Positions 36,057 through 47,186 are shown, counted from the first letter of the stretch. The stretch is DNA of 64,000 bases from Pseudomonas mosselii (GCF_005796105.1 NZ_VAUO01000005.1:124001-188000), one strand, 5' to 3'. Made by a program: numbers and translations. The notes: generated from the letters alone by a model not told the origin.

Positions 36057-37097
36057 TCAGGGCGCCGGATTCGGTTGCGCCTGATGAATCGCCTCGATCG
36101 CCGCCAGTAGCTCGTCGCTGAGGTTCAGCGCTTGGCTGTCGAGGTTGCTTTGCAGCTGCGCAAGCGTGGTGGCGCCAATGATGTTGCTGGTCACGAACGG
36201 CTGGCGAGTGACGAAGGCCAGGGCCATCTGTGCCGGGTCCAGGCCATGCTCGCGGGCCACCTGCACGTAGCGGCTGCACGCCGCCACCGTTTGCGGGTTG
36301 GAGTAGCGGGCGAAGCGGCTGAACAGGGTCAGTCGTGCGTTCTCTGGGCGGGCACCATCTTCGTACTTGCCCGAGAGCATGCCGAACGCCAGCGGCGAGT
36401 AGGCCAGCAATCCGCATTGTTCGCGGATCGCGACCTCCGCCAGGCCTACTTCGAAGCTCCGGTTGAGCAGGTTGTAGGGGTTCTGGATCGACACCGCCCT
36501 TGGCCAGCCGCGCGCCTCGGCCAGTTGCAGGAACTTCATCGTGCCCCAGGGCGTTTCGTTGGACAGGCCGATGTGACGGATCTTGCCGGCACGGACCTGT
36601 TCGTCGAGCACCTCGAGGGTTTCTTCCAGGGGGGTGAACAGGTCGTTGGGCAGGTGCTGGTAGCCGAGCTTGCCGAAGAAATTGGTGCTGCGTTCGGGCC
36701 AGTGCAACTGGTACAGGTCGATGCGGTCGGTCTGCAGGCGCTCGAGGCTTGCGTCGAGCGCTGCGACGATGTGCTGGCGGTTGTGCTTGAGCTGGCCGTC
36801 GCGGATGTGGCTGATGCCGTTGCCAGGGCCAGCGACTTTGCTGGCTAGGATCCAGTCGTCACGGTCGCGGTTGGCGGTGAACCAGTTGCCTATGATGCGC
36901 TCGGTGGCGGCATAGGTCTCGGGGCGCGGCGGCACCGGGTACATTTCGGCGGTGTCGATGAAATTGATGCCGTGGCCCTTGGCCAGGGCGATTTGCTCGA
37001 AAGCCTCTGCTTGAGTGTTCTGCTCGCCCCAGGTCATGGTGCCGAGGCACAGGGCGCTGACGTTGAGGTCGGTACGGCCGAGCTTGCGGGTTTGCAT
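36057..37097 (-). CDS. NADP(H)-dependent aldo/keto reductase, Tas type
   Basis: A 346-residue TIM-barrel oxidoreductase. Start MQTRKLGRTDLNVSALCLGTMTWG, catalytic Asp-Tyr in FIDTAEMYPVPP, the Lys region ILASKVAG, and the His in LYQLHWPER match the AKR superfamily; overall length and sequence are those of E. coli Tas. The substrate is unknown. The ATG at 37097 gives the standard length; the frame to 37205 overextends. In other pseudomonads a gene of this kind also precedes rplM, as I recall. Confidence 0.92.
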   Translation of the reverse strand: MQTRKLGRTDLNVSALCLGTMTWGEQNTQAEAFEQIALAKGHGINFIDTAEMYPVPPRPETYAATERIIGNWFTANRDRDDWILASKVAGPGNGISHIRDGQLKHNRQHIVAALDASLERLQTDRIDLYQLHWPERSTNFFGKLGYQHLPNDLFTPLEETLEVLDEQVRAGKIRHIGLSNETPWGTMKFLQLAEARGWPRAVSIQNPYNLLNRSFEVGLAEVAIREQCGLLAYSPLAFGMLSGKYEDGARPENARLTLFSRFARYSNPQTVAACSRYVQVAREHGLDPAQMALAFVTRQPFVTSNIIGATTLAQLQSNLDSQALNLSDELLAAIEAIHQAQPNPAP

Positions 37098-37357
37098 CGG
37101 GGAGGACTCTCCTTGGCAAAGATGCCCATAAAAGCAGGTTGATATTTTTCGTGCAATCTGGATAATTCTGCAGCTCTTCGCGTGGCGGAAGTGATGCACC
37201 ACCACGAATGAGGAAACCTTTGTCGAACACTGGACGCTCCGACCCGAGCCCCCAACTTGCGTCCGTGTGAGGCTGCGCGCCTGCCCTTGGCAAGCTGTGC
37301 ACTATCCAGTAAGATTCGCCGTCTATTTTCGCTGGGCGGCCTCTGAGGCTTTAGAGA

Positions 37358-37786
37358 ATGAAAACTTTTACTGCTAAACCAGAAACAGTAAAGCGCGACT
37401 GGTACGTAGTCGACGCCGCTGGTCAGACCCTGGGTCGTCTGGCTACCGAAATCGCTCTGCGTCTGCGCGGCAAGCACAAAGCAGAATACACCCCTCACGT
37501 TGACACCGGCGACTACATCGTCGTTATCAACGCCGAGCAGGTTCGTGTAACTGGTGCAAAGTCCTCGGACAAAATGTACTACTCCCACTCCGGCTTCCCG
37601 GGCGGTATCAAGGAAATCAGCTTCGAGAAGCTGATCGCCAAGGCCCCTGAGCGTGTCATCGAAACCGCGGTCAAAGGCATGCTGCCGAAGAACCCGCTGG
37701 GTCGCGACATGTACCGCAAGCTGAAAGTGTACGCGGGTGCAGCTCACCCACACACTGCTCAGCAGCCTCAAGAACTGAAGATCTAA
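37358..37786 (+). CDS. rplM: 50S ribosomal protein L13
   Basis: A 142-residue large-subunit protein, full length, with the family pattern [32 protein letters not shown] and [21 protein letters not shown]. It forms the usual operon with rpsI, 14 bases downstream. In E. coli L13 represses its own mRNA; the 5' region here contains a short GC hairpin-prone stretch, but no clear regulatory fold was established. Codon use is visibly that of a highly expressed gene. Confidence 0.99.
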   Translation: MKTFTAKPETVKRDWYVVDAAGQTLGRLATEIALRLRGKHKAEYTPHVDTGDYIVVINAEQVRVTGAKSSDKMYYSHSGFPGGIKEISFEKLIAKAPERVIETAVKGMLPKNPLGRDMYRKLKVYAGAAHPHTAQQPQELKI

Positions 37787-37800
37787 CGGGATAGTTCATT

Positions 37801-38193
37801 ATGTCGGCGACTCAAAACTACGGCACTGGCCGTCGCAAGACCGCAACCGCACGCGTTTTCCTGCGTCCGGGCACCGGTAACATCTCCATCAACAACCGTT
37901 CTCTGGACGTGTTCTTCGGCCGCGAAACTGCTCGCATGGTTGTTCGCCAGCCGCTGGAACTGACCGAGACCGTTGAGAAGTTCGACATCTACGTCACCGT
38001 TTCCGGTGGTGGTGTTAGCGGTCAAGCTGGTGCGATCCGTCACGGTATCACCCGCGCTCTGATGGAATACGACGAAACCCTGCGTGGCGCTCTGCGTCGT
38101 GCTGGTTACGTCACCCGCGACGCTCGTGAAGTCGAGCGTAAGAAAGTGGGTCTGCGTAAAGCGCGTAAGCGTCCTCAGTACTCCAAGCGTTAA
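37801..38193 (+). CDS. rpsI: 30S ribosomal protein S9
   Basis: A 130-residue small-subunit protein with the C-terminal basic tail [17 protein letters not shown] that reaches the P-site tRNA. The [19 protein letters not shown] start is typical. It is the second gene of the rplM-rpsI operon, closed by a strong hairpin terminator 16 bases downstream. Confidence 0.99.
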   Translation: MSATQNYGTGRRKTATARVFLRPGTGNISINNRSLDVFFGRETARMVVRQPLELTETVEKFDIYVTVSGGGVSGQAGAIRHGITRALMEYDETLRGALRRAGYVTRDAREVERKKVGLRKARKRPQYSKR

Positions 38194-38209
38194 TACCGCT
38201 TCGGCAGTC

Positions 38210-38246
38210 AAAAAAAGCCCGGTTCCTTGGAACCGGGCTTTTTTTA
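38210..38246 (+). terminator. Rho-independent terminator of rplM-rpsI
   Basis: An A-run, AGCCCGGTTCC, TTGG loop, GGAACCGGGCT and seven or more T: a textbook terminator directly after rpsI. Confidence 0.96.
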
Positions 38247-38455
38247 TGGCTTCGACTAACCTGTCAGCATGTCCGTGACACGTTGCCACATAGACGCAGA
38301 TCAAGCAAAGCGAGGGTTGTAGCTCGTCTGGCGGGTAATCACCTTGTCAGTGTGTGGTTTTGTTTCTTACCATGGCGGCCAATTTTTAGTGCCACAGACG
38401 TACCTAAAGAGATGCCTGTTTCAACAGGCCAAGCAAGCTGATGGGAGAGGACTGA

Positions 38456-39049
38456 ATGAGCAATGACGGCGTCAACGCAGGCCGGCGCCGCTTCCTCGTA
38501 GCCGCGACATCCGTGGTCGGGGCGGCGGGGGCAGTGGGGGCAGCGGTACCGTTCGTGGGGTCATGGTTTCCCAGTGCCAAGGCCAAGGCGGCCGGTGCAC
38601 CGGTGAAGGTCAACATTGCCAAGGTCGAAGCGGGACAACAGATGGTCGCCGAATGGCGTGGCCAGCCTGTATTCATCGTGCGGCGAACGCAGGAGATCCT
38701 CGGGAATCTCAAGAAGATCGAGGGCGATCTTTCCGATCCACAGTCCAAGGCCTCGGTGCAACCGGCCTATGTCGATCCCGAAGTGCGTTCGATCAAACCC
38801 GAGATCCTCATCCTCGTCGGCCTGTGCACCCACCTGGGCTGCTCGCCCACCTTCCGTCCTGAAGTCGCTCCGGCCGACCTTGGCCCGAAATGGGTCGGGG
38901 GCTACTTCTGCCCTTGCCATGGCTCGCACTACGACTTGGCCGGGCGCGTCTACAAGTCCCAGCCGGCACCGCTGAACCTGCCTGTGCCGCCGCACTCGTA
39001 CGAGTCGGACGATGTCATCGTCATCGGCGTCGACCAGGAGAAAGCATGA
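38456..39049 (+). CDS. petA: Ubiquinol-cytochrome c reductase Rieske iron-sulfur subunit
   Basis: A 197-residue Rieske protein of the cytochrome bc1 complex, taking electrons from ubiquinol to cytochrome c1 in the inner membrane. The N-terminus has a twin-arginine-type signal/anchor (GRRRFLVAATSVVG plus hydrophobic stretch). Cluster ligands lie in CTHLGC and CPCHGSHYD. The stop overlaps the petB start region (ATGATG), so petABC is translationally coupled. A separate promoter probably lies in the ~200 bases after the rpsI terminator. Confidence 0.98.
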   Translation: MSNDGVNAGRRRFLVAATSVVGAAGAVGAAVPFVGSWFPSAKAKAAGAPVKVNIAKVEAGQQMVAEWRGQPVFIVRRTQEILGNLKKIEGDLSDPQSKASVQPAYVDPEVRSIKPEILILVGLCTHLGCSPTFRPEVAPADLGPKWVGGYFCPCHGSHYDLAGRVYKSQPAPLNLPVPPHSYESDDVIVIGVDQEKA

Positions 39050-40260
39050 TGAGCAAGTTCATGGAGTGGATCGATGCGCGCTTCCCCGCCACCAAGATGT
39101 GGGAAGACCACCTGAGTAAGTACTACGCGCCCAAGAACTTCAACTTCCTGTACTTCTTTGGCTCTCTGGCGCTTCTGGTGCTGGTCAATCAGATCGTCAC
39201 CGGTGTGTGGCTGACCATGAGTTTCACCCCTTCGGCCGAAGAGGCGTTCGCCTCGGTCGAGTACATCATGCGTGACGTTGAATACGGCTGGATCTTGCGT
39301 TACCTGCACTCCACTGGTGCTTCGGCGTTCTTCATCGTGGTCTATCTGCACATGTTCCGTGGGCTGCTGTACGGCTCCTACCAGAAGCCCCGTGAGTTGG
39401 TGTGGCTGTTCGGCATGCTGATCTATCTGGCGCTGATGGCCGAGGCGTTCATGGGTTACCTGCTGCCTTGGGGCCAGATGTCGTACTGGGGGGCCCAGGT
39501 GATCATCTCGCTGTTCGGTGCGATTCCGGTGATTGGCGGTGACCTCACCCAATGGATTCGCGGTGACTACCTGATCTCGGGGATCACCTTGAACCGCTTC
39601 TTCGCCTTGCACGTGGTTGCTCTACCTATCGTGATCCTTGGCCTGGTGGTCCTGCATATCCTGGCGCTGCATGAAGTGGGGTCGAACAACCCCGATGGTG
39701 TCGACATCAAGAAGAAAAAGGACGAAAACGGCATTCCGCTCGACGGTATCCCGTTCCACCCGTACTACACCGTAAAAGACATCGTGGGTGTGGTGGTGTT
39801 CCTCTTCGTGTTCTGTGCCGTGGTGTTCTTCTTCCCGGAAATGGGGGGTTATTTCCTGGAAAAACCGAACTTCGAGCAGGCCAACGCCTTCAAGACGCCT
39901 GAGCACATCGCGCCGGTCTGGTACTTCACACCGTTCTACGCGATCTTGCGTGCAGTGCCTGACAAGCTGTTCGGCGTGATCGCCATGGGGGCCGCTATCG
40001 CCGTACTGTTCGTGTTGCCCTGGCTCGACCGTAGCCCCGTGCGCTCCATGCGCTACAAGGGCTGGCTGAGCAAGGTCTGGCTGTTGGTGTTCTGCGTGGC
40101 CTTCGTCATCCTGGGTATTTTGGGGGTACTGGCGCCGACGCCTGGGCGTACCTTGCTGTCGCAGGTGTGCACGGTGCTGTACTTCGCCTACTTCCTGCTG
40201 ATGCCGTTCTACACAAGGCTTGAGAAGACCAAACCGGTTCCGGAAAGGGTGACTGGCTGA
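39049..40260 (+). CDS. petB: Cytochrome b subunit of the bc1 complex
   Basis: A 403-residue polytopic protein carrying both b-hemes and the Qo/Qi quinone sites. Visible landmarks are the heme-ligand helix LRYLHSTGASAFFIVVYLHMFRG (two histidines, split here by segment), NRFFALHVVALPI, and the Qo-site PEWY-like segment (here APVWYFTPFYAI). Two overlapping ATGs exist at 39046 and 39049; the second gives the family length of 403. It overlaps petA and petC. Confidence 0.98.
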   Translation: MSKFMEWIDARFPATKMWEDHLSKYYAPKNFNFLYFFGSLALLVLVNQIVTGVWLTMSFTPSAEEAFASVEYIMRDVEYGWILRYLHSTGASAFFIVVYLHMFRGLLYGSYQKPRELVWLFGMLIYLALMAEAFMGYLLPWGQMSYWGAQVIISLFGAIPVIGGDLTQWIRGDYLISGITLNRFFALHVVALPIVILGLVVLHILALHEVGSNNPDGVDIKKKKDENGIPLDGIPFHPYYTVKDIVGVVVFLFVFCAVVFFFPEMGGYFLEKPNFEQANAFKTPEHIAPVWYFTPFYAILRAVPDKLFGVIAMGAAIAVLFVLPWLDRSPVRSMRYKGWLSKVWLLVFCVAFVILGILGVLAPTPGRTLLSQVCTVLYFAYFLLMPFYTRLEKTKPVPERVTG

Positions 40261-41039
40261 TGAAAAAGTTGATTGCAGTACTGTTGCTGGCACTGATGCC
40301 TGGCCTTTCCTTCGCTGCCGAGCATGGCCTGGAGCTGGACAAGGTCGATATCGACCTGACTGACAAAGCCGCCCTGCAAGACGGTGCGCGCACCTTCGCC
40401 AACTATTGCATGGGCTGCCACAGCGCCAAGTTCCAGCGTTACGAGCGGGTTGCCGATGACCTCGGCATTCCTCATGAACTGATGCTGGAGAAGCTGGTGT
40501 TCACCGGCGCCAAGATCGGCGATCACATGCAGATTGGCATGCAGCCCAACGATGCCAAGACCTGGTTCGGCGCTGCACCGCCGGATCTGACGCTGGTTGC
40601 CCGTGTGCGTGGCAACGACTGGCTGTACAGCTACCTGCGCAGTTTCTACGAGGACAAATCGCGCCCCTGGGGGGTGAACAACAAGGTATTCCCGAACGTG
40701 GGCATGCCGAACGTGTTGGTGGGGCTGCAGGGTAACCAGGTGATCGGTTGCAAGCAGGTGCAGACGGTGATCGATGGCAAGAAGCAGTTCGATCCGCTGA
40801 CGGGCAGCCCGCTGACCCATGAAGCGTGTGACCAGCTGACCGTGGAAGAGAAATCCGGTACCCTGACCACCGAGCAGTTCGACGAGAAGGTCAAGAACCT
40901 GGTGACCTTCCTGGCCTATTCGGCCAACCCGGTCAAACTGGAAAGTCAGCGCATCGGCACCTATGTCTTGCTGTTCCTGGCTTTCTTCTTCGTGTTCGCC
41001 TACTTGCTCAAGCGCGAATACTGGAAGGACGTGCACTGA
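40260..41039 (+). CDS. petC: Cytochrome c1
   Basis: A 259-residue periplasm-facing c-type cytochrome. Signal peptide MKKLIAVLLLALMPGLSFA, covalent heme motif CMGCH shortly after it, and a C-terminal membrane anchor (YVLLFLAFFFVFAYLL) followed by a basic tail. It passes electrons from the Rieske protein to soluble cytochrome c. It overlaps petB by one base and is followed by a strong hairpin. Confidence 0.98.
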   Translation: MKKLIAVLLLALMPGLSFAAEHGLELDKVDIDLTDKAALQDGARTFANYCMGCHSAKFQRYERVADDLGIPHELMLEKLVFTGAKIGDHMQIGMQPNDAKTWFGAAPPDLTLVARVRGNDWLYSYLRSFYEDKSRPWGVNNKVFPNVGMPNVLVGLQGNQVIGCKQVQTVIDGKKQFDPLTGSPLTHEACDQLTVEEKSGTLTTEQFDEKVKNLVTFLAYSANPVKLESQRIGTYVLLFLAFFFVFAYLLKREYWKDVH

Positions 41040-41064
41040 TCACGCAGTAGTTTCTGGTAGTTGA

Positions 41065-41117
41065 ACGCGCCCGGCTTCCCCCAAGCAGCATTGCTAGGGG
41101 AAGCCGGGCGCGTTTTC
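41065..41117 (+). terminator. Hairpin terminator of petABC
   Basis: GCGCCCGGCTTCCCC and its exact complement form a 15-bp or longer stem around a 15-base loop, followed by TTTTCATTT. It lies about 27 bases after petC and separates it from sspA. Confidence 0.88.
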
Positions 41118-41158
41118 ATTTAGAGTTTTACAAAGCATCCCGTGCGAGGAGGCGCTAC

Positions 41159-41782
41159 ATGGGCGCAACCAACAGGTTAGCCTGCTATTCCGATCCCGCT
41201 GATCACTACTCCCACCGGGTACGCCTGGTGCTCGCCGAGAAGGGCGTGGCAGTACAGATCATCGATGTCGACGCCAATCGTCTGCCGCCCAAACTGGTGG
41301 AAGTGAACCCCTACGGCAGTGTGCCGACACTGGTCGACCGTGACCTGGCGCTGTACGAGTCGACCGTGGTGATGGAGTACCTCGAAGAACGCTACCCACA
41401 TCCGCCCCTGATGCCGGTGTACCCGGTGGCGCGGGGTAACACTCGCCTGCTGATTCACCGTATCCAGCGTGACTGGTGCAGGCTGGTCGATACCCTGCTC
41501 GATGCGCGCAGCAGCGAAGCGGCGCGCGTCCAGGCGCGCAAGGAGCTGCGCGAAAGCCTGACCGGCGTGGCGCCCTTGTTTGGCGAGATGGCGTGTTTCA
41601 TGAGCGAGGAGCAAAGCCTGGTCGATTGCTGTCTACTGCCCATCCTCTGGCGATTGCCGCTGATGGGGATCGAATTGCCGCGGCAGGCCAAGCCGCTGCT
41701 GGATTACATGGAGCGACAGTTCGCCCGCGAGCCTTTCCAGGCGAGCCTGTCCGCTACAGAACGCGAAATGCGCAAGGTATAG
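41159..41782 (+). CDS. sspA: Stringent starvation protein A (GST-fold RNA-polymerase-associated regulator)
   Basis: A 207-residue protein of glutathione-S-transferase fold without the usual catalytic residue. The N-terminal thioredoxin-like domain ([22 protein letters not shown], shown in parts) is followed by [20 protein letters not shown] and a helical domain. SspA binds RNA polymerase and affects stress and virulence genes. It is followed after 11 bases by sspB. The ATG is preceded by GAGGAGG. Confidence 0.96.
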   Translation: MGATNRLACYSDPADHYSHRVRLVLAEKGVAVQIIDVDANRLPPKLVEVNPYGSVPTLVDRDLALYESTVVMEYLEERYPHPPLMPVYPVARGNTRLLIHRIQRDWCRLVDTLLDARSSEAARVQARKELRESLTGVAPLFGEMACFMSEEQSLVDCCLLPILWRLPLMGIELPRQAKPLLDYMERQFAREPFQASLSATEREMRKV

Positions 41783-41793
41783 AGGACCCGTTG

Positions 41794-42210
41794 ATGAACT
41801 CCAGTCGCCCCTATCTGGTTCGAGCACTGTACGAGTGGATCGTCGACAACGATTGCACGCCGCATATGCTGGTCAATGCCGATTTTCCGGCAGTCCAGGT
41901 GCCCCAAGGTTTCGCCAGTGATGGTCAGATCGTCCTGAACATCTCCCCTAGCGCCGTGCGCAGCTTGCACATGGACAATGACGCCGTGAGTTTCGAGGGG
42001 CGTTTTGGTGGGGTTTCCCACTCGCTCTTCGTGCCTGTCGGCGCGATCATGGGCATCTATGCTCGGGAGAACGGTCAGGGCATGGTCTTCGAACTTGAGC
42101 CTGCCGATGATGAAGGCGATCTGCCAGGCGATGATGTGCAGCCAGGTGACGATGTTCCGCCAGAGCCGCCGCGCCCAAGTGGCCGACCCAGCCTGAAGGT
42201 GGTCAAGTAA
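41794..42210 (+). CDS. sspB: ClpXP protease specificity-enhancing factor SspB
   Basis: A 138-residue adaptor that delivers ssrA-tagged proteins to ClpXP. The N-terminal tag-binding domain (RPYLVRALYEWIVDN, VNADFPAVQVP, SFEGRFGGVSH, VPVGAIMGIYAREN) is followed by an acidic, Pro-rich linker and the basic ClpX-docking tail RPSLKVVK. The ATG at 41794 has AGAGGA upstream; the much longer plus-strand frame from 41476 is not real. It ends at a bidirectional terminator. Confidence 0.97.
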   Translation: MNSSRPYLVRALYEWIVDNDCTPHMLVNADFPAVQVPQGFASDGQIVLNISPSAVRSLHMDNDAVSFEGRFGGVSHSLFVPVGAIMGIYARENGQGMVFELEPADDEGDLPGDDVQPGDDVPPEPPRPSGRPSLKVVK

Positions 42211-42211
42211 C

Positions 42212-42244
42212 AAAAAAGGCGATCCAGTTGGATCGCCTTTTTTG
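42212..42244. terminator. Bidirectional terminator after sspB
   Basis: AAAAAAGGCGATCC, AGTT loop, GGATCGCCTTTTTT: symmetrical A/T-flanked stem between convergent sspB and the small lipoprotein gene. Confidence 0.94.
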
Positions 42245-42260
42245 TGTCTGCCGTTTGGGC

Positions 42261-42476
42261 TTACAGGTCCTTGATGCTCTGCACCTGGTCCTTGTTGACG
42301 CGGTTCAGCTTGCCGTCGAGTTGCTTGAACTCGTAAAAGCCCGAATGGCGGTCGAACTCGGGGGTGTCGGTGGTCTGCAGTTCGCGGCCATCGTTGAGGG
42401 TGATGATGCTCGGGGTGGAGCAGCCGGCCAGGGTGGCGAATGCGCCGATCAGCAGGGCAGGCAGGAGCTTGTTCAT
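42261..42476 (-). CDS. Small YgdI/YgdR-family (DUF903) lipoprotein
   Basis: A 71-residue lipoprotein: signal peptide with lipobox LAGC (acylated Cys at residue 19), then a ~50-residue SH3-like beta domain of the YgdI/YgdR kind (ITLNDGRELQTTDTPEFDRHSGFYEF ends in FKQLDGKLNRVNKDQV). Aspartate is absent at +2 (Ser follows the Cys), so outer-membrane sorting is expected. The function of the family is not established. It probably stands as its own unit, downstream of the dolP-type gene on the same strand. Confidence 0.9.
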   Translation of the reverse strand: MNKLLPALLIGAFATLAGCSTPSIITLNDGRELQTTDTPEFDRHSGFYEFKQLDGKLNRVNKDQVQSIKDL

Positions 42477-42576
42477 GGTGGGTATCCTGGGGTTTCAAGG
42501 TGTGTTTCGGGATCAGTGCGGGTGGGCCCGCCCTTGCGACAGATTGTAAGGGCGGGCCTGTACGGCAATGATGAAA

Positions 42577-43778
<1,202 letters not shown>

Positions 43779-43833
43779 CTACGCGCAACAAGGACCAGCC
43801 CGCGAAACATAGAGCAAAAAAATCGGTATGGGT

Positions 43834-44205
43834 TCAGCACTCGAAGGCGTTTTTGAGCCAAAGGAGCGGTTGCCCAGCATGCCCTTGGCCCTGCAGGGCG
43901 ACAACGTCGAAGCGGCAGGGGTGGGCGGCCCAGCGGGGTTCATGTTGCAGGAAAAGGTTGGCGGCAAGCACCAGACGCTTCTGCTTGCGCCCATCGATAC
44001 TGCCGAGCGCGCCGCCGAAGTCCGCGTGCAGCCGGTAGCGGACCTCGGCGAATACTACTGTATCGACGTCGAGCATGACCAGATCAAGCTCGCCGCCCTT
44101 GCATCGCCAGTTGCGCGTGAGCAGTTTCATACCTTGGCCCTGGAGGAAGTCCAGGGCCTGGTCTTCGGCTGCTGCGCCCGCGCGGGTTGGCGAGGGGTGT
44201 GGCAT
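43834..44205 (-). CDS. yraN: YraN (UPF0102) family nuclease-fold protein
   Basis: A 123-residue protein with the endonuclease-like core GAAAEDQALDFLQGQG, RNWRCKGGELDLVMLD and VVFAEVRYR; the E-L-D and E-V-R elements resemble restriction-enzyme catalytic motifs. The function of the family is unknown, with Holliday-junction or DNA uptake roles suggested by fold only. The ATG at 44205 overlaps the lpoA stop by one base (TGATG), so the two are coupled. Confidence 0.93.
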   Translation of the reverse strand: MPHPSPTRAGAAAEDQALDFLQGQGMKLLTRNWRCKGGELDLVMLDVDTVVFAEVRYRLHADFGGALGSIDGRKQKRLVLAANLFLQHEPRWAAHPCRFDVVALQGQGHAGQPLLWLKNAFEC

Positions 44206-46022
44206 CAGCGCGCAGTGTCCGGCAGACGTTTGATCTGGCCGCCGGAGAACTCGGCCCATGGCAGTTGGCGCTCGACACGCTGGTTGGCGTTGACGGTCAG
44301 GCTACCCGACAGGCCCTCGACACGGTTGTCCGGCAGTGCCTTGAGCTGGCCCAGGCGTGGCGCGAGGCTATACGCGTCGACGCCCATCGCGTACAGGCGA
44401 CCCAGGCTGCCAGCGGCCTGTGGCCACTGCTGCACCACCTGCTGGCGCAGGCTGTTGGTGTTGTCCAGCAGCCACGGCGTTTCGCAGAAGCGGATGCCGT
44501 TCATGTCGTTGTACTGGTTCACGTCACCGCTGGCGCTGTACAGGTTGGAGGTAGCGTAGACCGGCACGTCACCGGCGTACTGGAAGTTCAGGGTCGGCTT
44601 GATCTGTTGAGCCTGCTGCGGGGTGGCGGCGAGGAACAGGAAGTCGATGTCCTGGCGGCGCGACGGCTGCGCCGCGATATTCCCGCCGACGGTGCTTTGC
44701 AGGCTCTTGGCGCGGCCTTCGCTTTGGCGCAATTGGAACAGCTCGGCGATCTGTTGAGCCAGGGCGACCGGTTGGGCGATGCGCTCGGCGGCGAGCAGGG
44801 TGCCGCCATTGGCTTGCCAGTCCTGGCGGAACGCGGCCAGTACGCGATCGCCCCATTCGCCGCTCGGCACCAGCGCCACGGCGCGGACCATGCCATCGGC
44901 GCGGGCACGGCGGGCGACTTCACGCGCCTCGTCCTCGGCGGCAAGGCCGAACTGGAACAGCTGCGGCGGCGCTTTCTGGCCGGCGTCGGCGTAGTTCAGG
45001 GCCAGGGTGGTAATCGGCAGTTGCGGGTAGGCAGCGAGTTTCTTGACCAGCGGTTTTTCCAGCGGGCCAACTACCAGTTGCACGCCAGCGGCCTGGGCCT
45101 GGCGGTAGAACTCATCCAGCGAGGTGATGCGCGAGCTGTCGAACACCTGCACGGCCGGAGCCGGCTGGCCAGCTTTCTGGGCCTGGAAGTGGGCAGCCAT
45201 GAAACCATCGCGCAGCGCACGGGCAACGCCTGCCAGGGGACCTTCCTGGGGCAGCAGCAGGGCGATCTTGGTCAGCGGCTGGCTGGCCAGCTCCTTTAGC
45301 TTGATCAGCGCGGTAGGCAGTTGCTTGGCGGCTGGATGATTGGGGTGCTGGTTGCGCCAGGTATCGATGGCTGCCTGCTGTTGCTCCAGCGTGCCGGCGC
45401 TCTTGACGGCGAAGGCAAGGCCAGTCCAGCCGGCCAGGGTGGCGTCATTCGAGGGCTGCTGGAGTTGCTCGGCCGGCAGTGCAGCGACCAGCGTCCAGAT
45501 GGCATCGTTGTTGGTGCTCGCGGCCTGGTCGCTGAGCAGAGCCCCAAGCAGTACGCGTTGCTGGGCGGCGGCCAGGGCCTGGCCGTCGGCTTCGAGGGCA
45601 GCAGCGTGGACGCTATAGGTACGTACTTGCTGCTCGGCGGGCAATTCGCCGATGCGTTGCAGGCTTGGATGCGACAGGGCGGTCAGCGCGGCTTTGGGCT
45701 GGTTGCGGCTCATGGCAAGCTCGGCGGCCAGCGTGGACGCGAAGACTTGCTGGGCCGGTTTGAGCGCGTCCAGCGGGACCTGTTCGAGGATCCGCGCCGA
45801 GCGTGGGAAGTCCTTCTGTTTATAGGCCATGTCGGCGGCGCTCAGGCGCAGCAGGGCTGCATCCTCGGCAGACTTGCTGGAGGCCGCTTTGTCGAGCAGT
45901 TGCTCGATACTGGCGTCCGGGGTGCGTGGCAGCTCGCCAAGGCTGGATGAGGGCGAGCTGGCGCAGGCTGCCAGCAGGGCAGCGAGGCAGAGGGCTGAGA
46001 TCAGCCGCAGGCAAGCGATCAT
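44205..46022 (-). CDS. lpoA: LpoA, outer-membrane lipoprotein activator of penicillin-binding protein
   Basis: A 605-residue lipoprotein with lipobox LAAC (Cys at about residue 20). The N-terminal ~220 residues are a helical TPR-like domain, and the C-terminal part is a periplasmic-binding-protein fold starting at KIALLLPQEGPLAGVARALRDG (shown in two parts: KIALLLPQEGP and GVARALRDGF). LpoA reaches through the peptidoglycan to stimulate the bifunctional synthase PBP1A. It is divergent from rsmI and is followed by yraN, the SIS gene and dolP, probably one transcript. Confidence 0.95.
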   Translation of the reverse strand: MIACLRLISALCLAALLAACASSPSSSLGELPRTPDASIEQLLDKAASSKSAEDAALLRLSAADMAYKQKDFPRSARILEQVPLDALKPAQQVFASTLAAELAMSRNQPKAALTALSHPSLQRIGELPAEQQVRTYSVHAAALEADGQALAAAQQRVLLGALLSDQAASTNNDAIWTLVAALPAEQLQQPSNDATLAGWTGLAFAVKSAGTLEQQQAAIDTWRNQHPNHPAAKQLPTALIKLKELASQPLTKIALLLPQEGPLAGVARALRDGFMAAHFQAQKAGQPAPAVQVFDSSRITSLDEFYRQAQAAGVQLVVGPLEKPLVKKLAAYPQLPITTLALNYADAGQKAPPQLFQFGLAAEDEAREVARRARADGMVRAVALVPSGEWGDRVLAAFRQDWQANGGTLLAAERIAQPVALAQQIAELFQLRQSEGRAKSLQSTVGGNIAAQPSRRQDIDFLFLAATPQQAQQIKPTLNFQYAGDVPVYATSNLYSASGDVNQYNDMNGIRFCETPWLLDNTNSLRQQVVQQWPQAAGSLGRLYAMGVDAYSLAPRLGQLKALPDNRVEGLSGSLTVNANQRVERQLPWAEFSGGQIKRLPDTAR

Positions 46023-46243
46023 GTAATAGTCCTGTTACTCGATCAAGTTGGCCGCCAATTGTACCCAAGCACCAGTGGCCTGTGTGGCTAATTCGCGCCA
46101 CGCGAAGGGTTGTCCGGGCGAGCGGTTACGTTGAGGGTTCACTATAGGTGGCCTGGGCGTGGTGGGCGGCAAAGTTCTTTGCGACCTGTTGCCGGTGGCC
46201 GGGCTACAATGGCGCCTTTTGATCCACGATGCAGGTGCGCGCA

Positions 46244-47119
46244 GTGACAGATGTTGCAGGGGCTTCGAAATCCACCTTGGGTACGCTTTATGTCGTCGCA
46301 ACGCCCATCGGCAATCTCGACGACATGAGCGCTCGGGCGCTCAAGGTACTCGCCAGTGTCAGCCTGATCGCCGCCGAAGACACTCGCCATTCGGTGCGCC
46401 TGCTTCAGCATTTCGGCATCGATACTCCGTTGGCGGCGTGTCATGAACATAACGAACGCGACGAGGGCGGGCGCTTCATCACTCGCCTGCTGGCCGGCGA
46501 CGATGTTGCGCTGGTGTCCGATGCCGGTACGCCACTGATTTCCGATCCTGGCTATCACTTGGTACGTCAGGCGCGCGCGGCCGGGGTCCAGGTAGTCCCA
46601 GTGCCGGGGCCCTGTGCGCTGATCGCGGCATTGTCGGCGGCCGGGCTGCCGTCGGATCGCTTCATCTTCGAAGGCTTCCTGCCGGCCAAGACGGCCGGGC
46701 GCAGGGCGCGCCTGGAGCAGGTGCGGGAAGAGCCGCGCACGTTGATCTTCTATGAGGCCCCGCACCGTATCCTGGAATGCCTCGAGGACATGGAGGCGGT
46801 ATTCGGGGCTGAGCGCCCGGCGCTATTGGCTCGCGAGCTGACCAAGACCTTCGAGACGCTCAAGGGGTTGCCGCTTGCGCAATTGCGTGCGTTCGTCCAG
46901 GGCGACAGTAACCAGCAGCGTGGCGAGTGCGTGGTGTTGGTCGCCGGCTGGAGTGCGCCAGAAGGCGAGCAGGCGGTCAGTGTCGAGGCACAGCGCGTGC
47001 TCGACCTGCTATTGGCGGAAATGCCGCTCAAGCGTGCGGCTGCGTTGGCGGCGCAGATCACCGGAGTGCGCAAGAACCTGCTGTATCAACTGGCACTGGA
47101 AAAACACAAGTCCGAATGA
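46244..47119 (+). CDS. rsmI: 16S rRNA 2'-O-ribose C1402 methyltransferase RsmI
   Basis: A 291-residue SAM-dependent tetrapyrrole-methylase-fold enzyme methylating the ribose of C1402 in 16S rRNA, paired with RsmH (N4 methylation of the same nucleotide), which is encoded 1.2 kb downstream. Landmarks: [62 protein letters not shown] (in parts) and [11 protein letters not shown] at 46244 is chosen as start because AGGTG lies six bases upstream; ATG at 46229 is an alternative without a ribosome site. Confidence 0.96.
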   Translation: MTDVAGASKSTLGTLYVVATPIGNLDDMSARALKVLASVSLIAAEDTRHSVRLLQHFGIDTPLAACHEHNERDEGGRFITRLLAGDDVALVSDAGTPLISDPGYHLVRQARAAGVQVVPVPGPCALIAALSAAGLPSDRFIFEGFLPAKTAGRRARLEQVREEPRTLIFYEAPHRILECLEDMEAVFGAERPALLARELTKTFETLKGLPLAQLRAFVQGDSNQQRGECVVLVAGWSAPEGEQAVSVEAQRVLDLLLAEMPLKRAAALAAQITGVRKNLLYQLALEKHKSE

Positions 47120-47186
47120 TGGCATTGCGACATCTTTTGTCACATCGCTTGTTCTTGGCCGCGCCTGCCGGTAACCTTGGCGGCGG